From: Strongylocentrotus purpuratus
Lineage: Eukaryota; Echinodermata; Echinoidea; Camarodonta; Strongylocentrotidae
Reading direction: 5' to 3'
DNA: 64,000 bases
Assembly: GCF_000002235.5 (NCBI RefSeq)
Contig: NW_022145543.1
Span: forward strand, 1,302,001-1,366,000
In this document: one piece after another, positions 54,801 to 64,000 of the stretch
Layout: each line of letters opens with the position of its first letter
Position numbering within the stretch: the stretch's first letter is position 1
Translations under genes and position numbers: made by a program
Notes under the pieces: generated by a model
What the model was told of the DNA's origin: nothing
Databases searched by the model: none
Seen by the model: the letters and a program-made list of their open reading frames with translations, nothing else

Positions 54801-56068
54801 AATTGCGATTTGATTAGTTTTCAAATCCTTTTGTGAATCACTGCGTTGGTTTTATTCCGCCGTTTTATAATTATATGCATTGTTTATCTCATCTATAAAT
54901 AAAATGGTCTGGTCCAATTAGTTGCGGACGCTTTGTGAAACCCCTACTGCAAATCTATTTACGAAAGATGCATCTATTTATGATCTTCTGCTTTCTTTTT
55001 ATTTGTATCGTCGATGGTTTAGTACTAGTTTCAAAGTTGTCTGATTTGTTGTTCATTGAATCAGGCGAATAAAGGGCTTGCATCGTTCTTTTCAGATCGT
55101 GGATTTTAAAGTATTCAGTTCATTTTGGCCTAGACACCGTCTGGGCCATTGTGTTCTTAAAGCGAATTTTGAAAAACGCATGATGGGTGACTTCAACATA
55201 GACTTGTCGACCACAGACGCTTCCCCCTATGACACTATTTTACAAGCGAACCCGCTCATGGGCACCATTTATAAACCAACAATAATTACGAAAAACTCAT
55301 CAATATTGATTAACAATACCCTTGCCAATGTAATTACTTAACGTAATAACTGTGAATGCTGGTCATACTCATACGTATATATTTAAATATCTTATCACAT
55401 TCCCAGATTTGTTATTTGTCATAAAGGCCCAATGTCCAATACAGAACCAAATAAAACGTCAATGTCTCGTAAATGTACAGCAGAAAATATATTAATAGAT
55501 GTATCCCCAAAACTTATCATAAGTGGACTATAAGAAAAATTCCAAATTCCTGGATAATGAAAGGATTTTTTATCTTTTGATTTAAAAAAATAAAAAAATA
55601 AAAAAGTTGTGAATGAAACCCTAAAGAAAAAATAGACCTGAATGTCATATTATCAAAGAAGTATACGGGCTGCCAAATAATGCCATCGCCCAACTACTCA
55701 TACAATTTATTCAGCAACCACAAAGCCTGGATTTGAACCTTACGTTGCCATCTATTGAATCCTCTTACAAAACAAATTACAATACCCCCAAATATTTGGC
55801 ATTCAGCCCTCACGAATACCAAATATTGTATAACAAAGAGCACCTCAAAACCGTTCCGCTCTTAACTTCTGTATTAGTTTCATACAAAAGTTCTTTCCCT
55901 ACAGAAAGGGCTGCAGGGAATGCGTGAATGGTCCGGTTCGTTTTACCTCCATTTTTCTTGCGCCCTGACTTCAATAGAGAAGTTTCTTTTCTTATGTGCT
56001 TCATACTTTTCGGTATAGCTTTTCACCATTCGATTTGGATTTCAGTGTAACCCCATTTCTGAAGCAAC
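51837..56068. other. Spacer between the two divergently transcribed genes
   Basis: The polycystin-like gene leaves to the left and the small membrane-protein gene to the right, so both promoters should lie here. It holds CT tracts (52,150-52,290; 54,350-54,500), a LINE endonuclease scrap at 55,180-55,345 and AT-rich sequence. No TATA box or start site stands out. Confidence 0.6.
55180..55345 (+). mobile_element. LINE endonuclease fragment
   Basis: The plus strand reads MMGDFNIDLSTTDASPYDT and later KPTIITKNSSILINN, the GDFN and P-T-x-IT-x-x-SS-x-LI-N motifs of the AP-type endonuclease of LINEs. The surrounding frame is decayed. Confidence 0.7.
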
Positions 56069-56298
56069 ATGGAAGGGAAATATACAGACAAGGTAAGGAT
56101 ATGTTACATGTATTTGATCGGATAAAACCCTTTTTAATCTACATCTGAGATTTCGATGGAGGGGAGGGCATGTGTTATAAGAATTAAGAGAAGGTAATTA
56201 ATAATGTGGTAAGAATGATGATTATCGTCAAAGGAAAAAAGAAATAAAATCATATTGCATTTTCAGTTACTGTCCAGGAAAGGTTCCAACCCTCTTAC

Positions 56299-56350
<52 letters not shown>

Positions 56351-58089
56351 ATGTCTTTCTATAAACTCGCTGCAACCTGAGCGATGCAATGTATGTAAGT
56401 CCTTCTGTGTGCCAATATTGTATGAAAGTTCTCGTCACTGAATAATCTTAACTGTCTTGTTATCGAATTATTTTGCAACCTTAGTGCAGGGGCATCGCTC
56501 GCTATACTTAGAATTCGAAGAATGCTACAATTCGAGCCTGCCATTACTGTAATAACAATACATGAATACATAAACGATATTGTAACATGGATAACATTCC
56601 TTACATCAGGCCAAGATGAACGAAGGGTATGATGGTCCGTCCACATCGACATCGCCTCCATCAGGTAGTGATCGTCCATCGAAATCGGACGATGATGTAG
56701 TCAACGTGGACACGCATGTCAAGGAAGCTAGTAACGACATCGTTTACGATGGCGACCTCGAGAAAGGCGAAGGGAATTCTCGAGTTTGTTACGTGTGTCG
56801 TATCGTCAGTGTTCTGGCGTGCATTGCCATCTCAGTCTTCATGGTCGTCTGGTTCTCGGCAATCGAAGGTAAAATTCTAAACCTAATACCCCGGTCATAC
56901 CGACGAGCAGGCGCGGATCCACGGGCCGATTCTACCGGCCCGGCCCCCTCCCCCTAGCCTCCCAAACCGGTAAAAAAAGAGGATAGTACCGTAACTTTTA
57001 CCTTTTAAAAAAACACCCAAACGCCCCCCCCCCCCAACCCTCCTGACCTGGCAATGACATAAATGCGGCCTCAAAATATTTGTGCTTCTCTGACCGTAAT
57101 TAAATGCCTAAAAGTCCTGAGCTTCCGGGGTTTCCGCCCCCTGAATCCCCCTCACCAATTTACGCTCGCTACCCTCACTATGAACATGACTGACGAAGAA
57201 AGCGGACAAAATATACAGTTCCTCGGGTAGACAAAAGAACATCCCTTCACCGCTATTATGTAAAAATGTGTAAAAACAGGTGTCACATGCATATTCACTT
57301 TTTACATAATAGCAGTGAAGGGACGTTCCTTTATCTATCTGAGGAACTGTATATTTTGTCCGCTTTCATTGTCCGTCATATTCATAGTGCCTCTACCTGA
57401 TCGTAAATACTTTAGCCCCCCCCCCCCCCCCCCCCCCCCCCCACTTTGATAAACGTTCCGCGGGGCCTGTGTATATAATAAATACGCATACAACACTGAT
57501 CTTTATGATGTCTTTAACGTGACATATCTTCTTCTCCCCTTGCAAACGAGAAAGAAAACAAGGTCATTAAAAGGGATTAAGCGACAAATAATGATTGTGA
57601 TTCAAATTGATGCGTATATTGTTTGAATAAGTAATGTAGATTCCATAACTCTCCTTCCTTTTCCTGTTCCTCTTCTTGCCACCGCTGGGCCGAGGTGCCT
57701 TGACTGCCTTCTTGGAGCCTTTCTTAGCAACTTGAGCTGTTGGAGCCATGATGAATTCACCAGAATCTTCTTAGTAAAAACAGCTTTTACAAATCTCAGC
57801 CATGCTTAACTGAGTTGAGACATTCCATTCAAATTAAAATACTCATTAAAGAATACACTTCTCCTAATCTGAAAGTAATCTTACAACACAGTGGCAGAAT
57901 TGCATGGCTGAGATTTGTAAAAATCGTTTTTACAACGAAGATTCTGGTGAAAAGCATTGCTTATTCAAAAAAAATCCTTGCATCAATTTGAAATACAATG
58001 TTCATTTTGCGCATGATCCTTTTAAGTTTGATTAAATAACCTTGTTTTCTTTTTTGTTTGCAGGGGGAGAAGAAGCTATGTCACGTTAA
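56069..58089 (+). CDS. Small single-pass membrane protein, three exons, unknown function
   Basis: Exon 1 at 56,069-56,092 starts at CAACATGG (good Kozak) with MEGKYTDK, donor GTAAGG, phase 0. Exon 2 at 56,610-56,868 follows ACATCAG with [19 protein letters not shown], then an acidic Ser-rich stretch, VCYVC and a membrane segment [19 protein letters not shown]; donor GTAAAA, phase 1. Exon 3 at 58,064-58,089 follows CTTTTTTGTTTGCAG and adds GGEEAMSR and the stop. The total is 309 nt, 102 residues. The hydrophilic N-terminus of about 70 residues and very short tail suggest a single-pass protein. The Met in exon 2 could be an alternative start. I do not recognise a family. A polyadenylation signal AATAAA lies at 58,252-58,257. 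Confidence 0.6.
56306..56350. repeat. (TC)n microsatellite
   Basis: About 22 TC repeats in the first intron of the small membrane-protein gene. Confidence 0.95.
57176..57389. mobile_element. CACTA-type MITE with 3-bp target duplication
   Basis: Left end CACTATGAACATGACTGACG and right end (reverse complement) CACTATGAATATGACGGACA. The two arms of about 95 bases pair along their length around a 25-30-base loop. CCT precedes the left end (57,173-57,175) and follows the right (57,390-57,392). CACTA ends plus a 3-bp duplication define CACTA/EnSpm-like insertions. No transposase, so non-autonomous. Confidence 0.85.
57417..57442. repeat. Poly-C tract
   Basis: About 26 C in a row in the second intron of the small membrane-protein gene. 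Similar runs lie at 41,438-41,459, 37,808-37,830 and 58,527-58,546. Confidence 0.9.
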
Positions 58090-58135
58090 GAAATCATAAA
58101 GATCAGTTGTATTATGCGTATATTACATTATGATA
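57470..58135. repeat. Large inverted duplication containing the last exon of the small membrane-protein gene
   Basis: Left arm 57,470-57,812 and right arm 57,896-58,135 are reverse complements with scattered changes. Paired phrases include AGAAAACAAGG (57,552 and 58,040 region), TTCAAATTGATGC, CACCAGAATCTTC and ACAAATCTCAGCCATGC. The right arm holds the acceptor and exon 3 of the gene, so the left arm carries a diverged antisense copy. The left arm is longer by about 110 bases, the size of the H2B fragment. Confidence 0.85.
57633..57749 (-). pseudogene. Histone H2B N-terminal fragment
   Basis: The minus strand from the ATG at 57,747 reads [20 protein letters not shown] and then [19 protein letters not shown], the N-terminal tail and first core residues of a sea-urchin-type H2B. 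After residue 39 the H2B sequence ends abruptly and unrelated sequence runs to a stop. Without the histone fold it cannot make a histone. There is no change in the reading frame within the fragment, suggesting recent capture. Confidence 0.85.
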
Positions 58136-58525
58136 ACAGAACAAAATGTTGATTATCAGAATGTAATTTTGGAATACCTCTATACAAATACCCGATCTTA
58201 CTGTGCCGATACCACATTATCTTTAGCCCGTTTCAGTATTAGTTTAGAGCCAATAAAAAGTTACTATTCTTTATTCAGTTCAATAATGCTTTTCCTCAAA
58301 AATAGTTTCGCTATTTTTTTAGGGTTGAGACGCTAAGAAAAGGTTTCAAATGTACATTACACAAACCCTGAACCATTGCATAATGATGGTGGTTCTCTCT
58401 CTCTCTCTCTCTATTTAATCATAAGCATTATCAACTACATATAAAGCAGCAACAAAAAACGTAGGGCTATCTGGGGTAGGTGAAAGTGAGAGTTAAAAGG
58501 AATGTCATGCTAAAACGGAGCTTCA

Positions 58526-58556
<31 letters not shown>

Positions 58557-58689
58557 AAAAAAAAAAAAAATAGTGGTCCTCCTCCCCAGCATCCACCCCC
58601 TCCCCTCCCCCCGCTCATTCGCCGTTCGCCGGCTGGCTGATTTTCTCAAGATTTGCCCCCCCCCCCCCTCTTGCCGCCGGCTGGATCCG

Positions 58690-59075
58690 CCCCTGCCGAC
58701 GAGACCGATGCCAGACCGACAAAAGACCGAACAAAGACTGACATTACCACAAATGGCCAAGTATCGGTCGGTTTGATTCGGTTTGGAGTCGGATTTGCTG
58801 ACTGACGCATTATACCTCAGGGCTCAGTCACATCTATGAAACCGATGCCAAACCGACAACAAAGACTTTCTTTACCACAAACCGCGAAGAATTAGTCGAT
58901 TTGTAACCGGTTTGGAGTCTTTTTCGTGGTGTGACTGGGATATTATAACTGAGTAACATCTACGAAACCGACAGACCGACAGCAAACCGATCAGAGTCTG
59001 GCTTTACCACTGATACCCAAGACTCGCTCGGTTTGAAGTCGGTTTCGCGGTATGACTGAGATATTAGAGACCGTA
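58690..59075. repeat. Three tandem, diverged copies of a 120-130-bp unit
   Basis: GGTTTGGAGTC (third copy GGTTTGAAGTC) occurs at 58,780, 58,909 and 59,030. Each unit also has an ACCGA-GACCGACA block, TTTACCAC and a TGACTGAGATATTA-like end. A single relative is at 45,028-45,170. The unit has CTCAGTCACAT and ATGACTGAG at its two ends, as a small TIR element would. Confidence 0.75.
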
Positions 59076-59333
59076 AAAAAAACATTTTGGGTCGGTTTGA
59101 CCATTTCCAAAACGATCCGTTAAAGAGGAAGTCCACCCTGTTATTAACTTGGTTTTAATAGAAGCAGAAAATGAGAAGAAACAGGTCAGTGAAAGTTTGA
59201 GCAAAATCAGATTAAAATAAGAAAATTATATATAATTAAGTTGCGATCAATCAATCAAGCAACGTATTTTGCGAGGTTACCCTTTATTCATTGTAAAAAA
59301 AGGATTAAGAAATGTCTCATTCCCTCTCCTTTC

Positions 59334-59377
<44 letters not shown>

Positions 59378-59714
59378 CCATCCCCTTTCGATCATTATAT
59401 CTGTCTATCTGCCTCTGTCTCTTTCCCACCTTTATCTCTCTCCCTCAATAATATCTTATCCACCTTCATCTCCCTCTCTCTCTCGTTTCAATCATAGCTG
59501 GCCTCACTCGCACTCCATCAGTGGAAATGTCGCCCCCAGACAATCCTTAACTGGTCAGCATGTATCATCTATACGTCATTGCAACAGATACCTTATACCA
59601 CTCATCTGTACCTGTCGCAGACATCATGGCAATAGTGGCGTGCATAGTACACCAGTAACCGTGCATATTAATGGAAAAGAAAAACTAATTATTATATTCA
59701 GTTGGTTTGATAAT

Positions 59715-60075
59715 TAATTGACTGACTAATCAATCAACTGATCGATTGATCGATGGACCGGCCCATTATTGCAAATTATGATGTGGATGTAGACGTTTGT
59801 CCGAGAGTCTGCTTGATTTTTTTTGTTACATAAGTTTTGTTTTTCTGTCCAGGGATTTATTAATTTATGGTTTAAATAACCAACTTTTCATTTAATTGAT
59901 TGGTAGATTGATATACTGATTGGTTGATTGGCCAGTTTTAGGCTACTTGGTTAAATTGATTCATTGATTGATTGTATTGATTGATTGATTAATCGGACCG
60001 GCTTAGAACTTGATTAATCAGACCACTCACGAGTTTATTGACGGGTTTTATTGACTGATTGATTCATTGAAGAAG
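59715..60075. repeat. (GATT)n-type low-complexity belt
   Basis: GATT, GACT and AATC tetramers recur for 360 bases. Confidence 0.75.
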
Positions 60076-60579
60076 ATGGTCAGGTTGATGAACGCATTAG
60101 TCCATGACCTCGTTAATTTATATGCATATAACCTGATTAGACAATGATAAACGAACTTATGCATGTAAATGGTATACGAAAAAGCACAAAGCCGGTATAG
60201 ACTTGATAGCAAGGACTTTCGAAAAAATTAGCCCTATTGTAATTTCAATACCCTATAGCCTTATCCCATAGATATCATATTCAGATTACGTAATACTTAA
60301 CGCACATTTCAAGAGGTTATGGGCAAGGCTTTTGAAATTGTGTTTGTAGTATAGGCCTATCAGCATATTACCTTTTTACTGTCATCATTGTTGTTTTGTA
60401 AGAGGAGATCATTCTCAAATAGATCTCTGCTACACAATGGATACACCTTGGTTAGGTATTGTTTGATTTTATTGTTCTGCATGAAAAACATATATTCATA
60501 TACACATATGAACATAAAGACGGCTGATTGCTCTATTCAGAGCCAAAGATTTGATGACTCTGTTCTTCTCAGAGGTCAA

Positions 60580-60663
60580 GTGTCCACTATAGTATATTTG
60601 TAAAGCGCTTAGAGACATTTTTATCAAACGCTATATAAAAATTAAATATTATTATTATTATTA
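60580..60663 (+). mobile_element. 3' tail of an L2/CR1-type LINE or dependent SINE
   Basis: TTGTAAAGCGCTTAGAGACA followed by AACGCTATATAAAAATTAA and an ATT-repeat tail is a common 3' end of L2/CR1-like elements in marine animals. The upstream body is not recognisable. Confidence 0.55.
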
Positions 60664-61554
60664 TGTGCAGTAATCAACAAGGTGATTACTGTCACTCATG
60701 AAGAAGAAGAGGCATGGATTAATGATCGACATTTCTAATCATGAGTGAAAAAGAGAAAGAAAAAAATGAAGAAATGGGCTTGGTTAAAAAAAAGAAGATA
60801 GATGTAGAGAAATATAAGCATGATAAGACACCCTTAATTTATTTAATAAATATGAAAGAAGCTCTGTATTTTCGAATTTATTTCTTTGTTCGCAATTAGT
60901 AGACCTATTACCTGTTTCGGTTAGCTCTGTATCTCCTATACACTGATAGTTCTTTGCCTTTGAAAAACACTATGTTCATGGTTCGTTGATCAGCAGCCTT
61001 TCGGGGGCAGTCATGAATATCGTCCAATTGTCGTTGCGTTCCCGTAGATCTTTTTATAATTTGCAAATTGGGTTAACAATTCATGAGTTAGTATAATCAT
61101 GGTGACTGGGGGGTAATATCAATGATGTTTACTCCGTTTCTCATCCAGAGGGAGGACTGAATAAATAAAATAAAATTCTCCTATTTGCGCCAGCTCGGTG
61201 GTTTTGTAAAGGAAAGCGATCAAATTTTCAAATGTCAATGTTCCTGTCCTTGGATACGTTCAATTGGTATCTCATTCATTATTTACGAGCTAGGAAAAGG
61301 ATGGATGTTGTAGATACATGTATATTACTGTGCACAGAACTGGAATCATACAAGGCTCATCATTCTGCGGTATGCTTGGTAAAGATGATTCTCTTCTATT
61401 TTTAGGCACGTTGTCTCATTGTGTGGGAGGGATCTATTTTCTTAATTAGGTGAGGATGCCCTCAAATGTTTTATTCTCGTATTTCTGTACCGTTTCTGTA
61501 TCATTCCTGCCCCTCTTTATCCCTACTTCTCTCTCCTTCCACCTTCTTCCTTCA

Positions 61555-61589
<35 letters not shown>

Positions 61590-61866
61590 CTTTTTTTTTC
61601 TTCTCTCTCTCTCTTCATCTTTCTTTCTATCTATCTTTCTCTCTCTCTCTCTCTCTCTCGCTCTTTTTTTTTTCTCTCTCTCTCTTCATCTTTCTTTCTA
61701 TCTATCTTTCTCTCTTGCTTTGTTTCTTTCTTACTTTCTTCGTTTGATTTTACCCAATGTCTGTCACATCGCTCATATATTTCCATCGGCCAGACGTATT
61801 CAGTGCTTCCGTAAAGTTATATAATTATAACACAACATTAATATGTGTACGTTTTCCACTAATTAA

Positions 61867-61983
61867 TAGGGACTTTTAGATTCGCACGAAGACAATAGGT
61901 CTATGCTACGATCGACGTCCTTATAAAGCACTGCCTTGAATGGAAGTACCACGTATCAGTTCACGCAAATCTAAAAGTCCCTA
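61867..61983. mobile_element. 117-bp MITE, TIR GGGACTTTTAGATTTGC, copy 2
   Basis: TA-flanked element whose reverse complement matches copy 1 (22,051-22,166) through the ends and through the inside (CCATTCAAGGCAGTGC, AAGGACGTCGATCGTAGCA). Confidence 0.8.
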
Positions 61984-62965
61984 ATGAATTTTCATGAACT
62001 ATACAACGACACATTTGAGGAAGGTGAACTGTTTGACAATTGACATTTTATTCACTTTAACATAAATGTCTAGGCCTTTGCGGCCAAATTTGATTGATTT
62101 CAGTGCAATCAGTTATAATGGTATCTGTGTTATAAAATAGGAAATTTGATTTTTCCCGTTATGTGATGTCAAACTGATTGTAATGCTTTATCTGCAACTC
62201 GTAATAACTCTTGAATAACTAAATATCAATTACTATTTTTACAAAACTAACTTCTACGTTCTATGTATAAACCTCTTATAGCATCTCGTCGACACAAAGA
62301 GTGTTGATCTCTAATTCTTCGATATAAATCTTACAAAATTTAAAGTCCAGTAATTTCGGAGAACTATATTTACAATTACTAGAGCTATAGTTTATTAAAA
62401 GAAGAGAATATGAATTCATGTATACATAATACAACGATCATATATTGAATTAATTTGTATATTTGTTAATTATGATAAACATGTTGATTTTGTTGAAAAG
62501 GAAATGAATAAACCGGAATTTGGAAAATGAGCAAAACTCTATATTATTGCTTGATTTGTGAACCTCGTCTTTATTATAAATTGGCTCAAAAAAGCCAATC
62601 ATAATTTGTATATTTGTGAAAATTGAATGGAATTTACCCTCTTATTACTTATAATAACCCCCTCTTCATGTTACGCGCTTTACAATTAACTGACAGTATC
62701 ATCATTACCTCGGTCAGTGAATTCGAGTACTCTTCTGCACATTACAGTGCACATTCTCCGTTCCCTCCGGAGCATTCCAAATAGTCGCCGTTTTATGGGT
62801 GCGCTCATGCTAATCCTACCACAATGATGTTCGCATACGACCCGGTAACCAATTAACAGAGGAGAGGAGTAGTAGAATGCCTCACTCAAGGACATGCACA
62901 CTTACATGCTTAATGATATTTACGCATAGTATTTAGAAAGATATCGCAGAAGAACTGCCTCAGAC

Positions 62966-62973
62966 TACTACTT

Positions 62974-63065
<92 letters not shown>
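62966..63065. repeat. (TAC)n(TGC)n compound microsatellite
   Basis: About 23 TAC repeats followed by about 10 TGC repeats. Confidence 0.95.
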
Positions 63066-63487
63066 ACTATTACATCGTCAGTCTCATGTCTTGCGTGGTC
63101 ATTCATGTATATCTCACTGAAAATGAATAGTAAGAACAGTACTATGCATTTTTGGTATGGCGCCATCTATCTAGAAATGCTATTCCGCGGTGCACAAGGA
63201 GGATATAATGTAGGTGCATAAGTGTCATATCCCCATACTGAGCATTGATTTAAAAAAAAAAATCAACTGGGCCTTTGAAACTCTCTAATGGTGTTATAGT
63301 TGTCATCTTCAAAAGGTAATTTGTTCATGAACAGAAATGGTGCTACGGCCGAGAAAGCAATTTCGCGGCAGGCGATTCTTGTCCTTGTGATATGAAGCAG
63401 ATGTTAATGTGATGATCTTAGACTACGAGATGGTGTATGAGGTAAAATTATATCTTGAGCGTGGATCCGTTTACGAAGGATACCGTT

Positions 63488-63493
63488 TTTATT
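63488..63493 (-). promoter_or_regulatory. Candidate polyadenylation signal of the SAM-domain gene
   Basis: TTTATT on the plus strand reads AATAAA on the coding strand, about 150 bases after the stop at 63,642. Confidence 0.45.
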
Positions 63494-63641
63494 CATATCT
63501 TCTTGTCTATTAGTCACTCGGCGTTCCATTCCGTTGATTTATGATTTCAGTCACGTTCAAAACAAAGAGAGAAATTCTTCATTCAGCATGTTAAGCAATC
63601 AGTGCAAAATAATAGTCTTTCAAATATAGCTTTTCTTTTCT

Positions 63642-64000
63642 TCAAATCGCGGAATCACATATTGCACGAGGCGTTGCCAGGGCTTCCTTTCGCTTGGCAA
63701 TTGCTTGATTTAGCTTTCTCCTGGGACCCAAAGGCAGCTTGAGATCGAGAATATCTTGGTCCGTCAGAAGCTCCAGGGCTTTCATGTCAATGTCCTCATC
63801 AAAGAAGACAGGGATGTAATCCTCGAGATCATTGACAGTGAGGAAGAGTTCGATGGCCGACGATGACGCGTCGACGTCGTCTTCTAAATCGATTTCGAAT
63901 TCCGCCCACATGGCCTGGTCGCCGCGGAAGACGGTACTGATGGAATCACCAGGTTTGGCCGTCCTGGAGTGATGGCTTCCGTTGTCTCTATCCAATGGCT
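63642..64000 (-). CDS. USH1G(SANS)/ANKS4B-like protein, last exon (partial, runs off right edge)
   Basis: The open frame enters from the right edge and ends at TGA (63,642-63,644). It encodes a Ser/His-rich start, an acidic segment WAEFEIDLEDDVD and a SAM domain: IELFLTVNDLEDYIPVFF, then DIDMKALELLTDQDILDLKL, PLGPRRKLNQAIAKRKEAL. The block D-x-DI-LPLGPRRK-x2-AI-x-RR/K matches what I recall of the C-terminal SAM of USH1G and ANKS4B, ankyrin-repeat scaffolds that bind harmonin in stereocilia and microvilli. The last residues DSAI fit a class I PDZ ligand (S/T-x-hydrophobic), as in the family. The ankyrin repeats would be beyond the window. Another ANKS-type SAM protein is the alternative. Confidence 0.8.
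   Translation of the reverse strand, partial: PLDRDNGSHHSRTAKPGDSISTVFRGDQAMWAEFEIDLEDDVDASSSAIELFLTVNDLEDYIPVFFDEDIDMKALELLTDQDILDLKLPLGPRRKLNQAIAKRKEALATPRAICDSAI

Larger units (their letters stand above)
58090..63640. other. Spacer between the small membrane-protein gene and the SAM-domain gene
   Basis: No gene is supported. Besides the repeats listed separately it holds CT tracts (59,335-59,373; 61,556-61,720), a poly-C/poly-A run at 58,527-58,570, a GATT-rich belt at 59,715-60,075 and a LINE/SINE-like 3' tail near 60,600-60,663. Confidence 0.6.

Overview
The window looks like a piece of a sea urchin (echinoderm) nuclear genome. Genes are split by many GT-AG introns. Introns and spacers are full of CT, ATC, TTA, CTT and CA microsatellites, tRNA-derived SINEs, LINE tails and short inverted-repeat DNA elements. 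A fragment at 57.6-57.75 kb reads as the start of a sea-urchin-type histone H2B. The main gene has the REJ/polycystin architecture known from sea urchin sperm proteins and polycystin-1.

Layout. (1) 1-383: first coding exon, minus strand, of a small secreted protein whose gene runs off the left edge. (2) 384-4.3 kb: spacer. (3) 4.5-51.8 kb: one very large minus-strand gene. I could join 38 coding exons by eye; every exon-exon phase matches and the total is 9,291 nt (3,096 residues plus stop). The predicted protein has a signal peptide, WSC domain, PKD-type Ig-like domains, a Cys-rich segment, REJ region, GAIN domain with GPS, PLAT/LH2 and 11 membrane segments ending in a polycystin cation-channel domain. 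(4) 51.9-56.0 kb: spacer with a LINE endonuclease scrap. (5) 56.07-58.09 kb: a three-exon plus-strand gene for a 102-residue single-pass membrane protein of unknown function. Its last intron holds a CACTA-type MITE, and a large inverted duplication copies its last exon backwards and carries the histone H2B fragment. (6) 58.1-63.5 kb: spacer with tandem repeats, microsatellites and a MITE. (7) 63,642-64,000: last exon, minus strand, of a SAM-domain protein resembling USH1G(SANS)/ANKS4B, with a C-terminal PDZ-ligand-like end, running off the right edge.

The polycystin-like protein would sit in the plasma or ciliary membrane, with a large ectodomain cleaved at the GPS and a channel-like C-terminus. 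The SANS/ANKS4B-like neighbour belongs to a family of scaffolds of actin-based protrusions. Neighbourhood in an animal genome does not by itself show joint function. The most novel material is non-coding: a 105-bp triplication of a 3' splice site, several short inverted-repeat element families with readable target-site duplications, a 1.2-kb foldback element, and the H2B fragment inside an inverted duplication.
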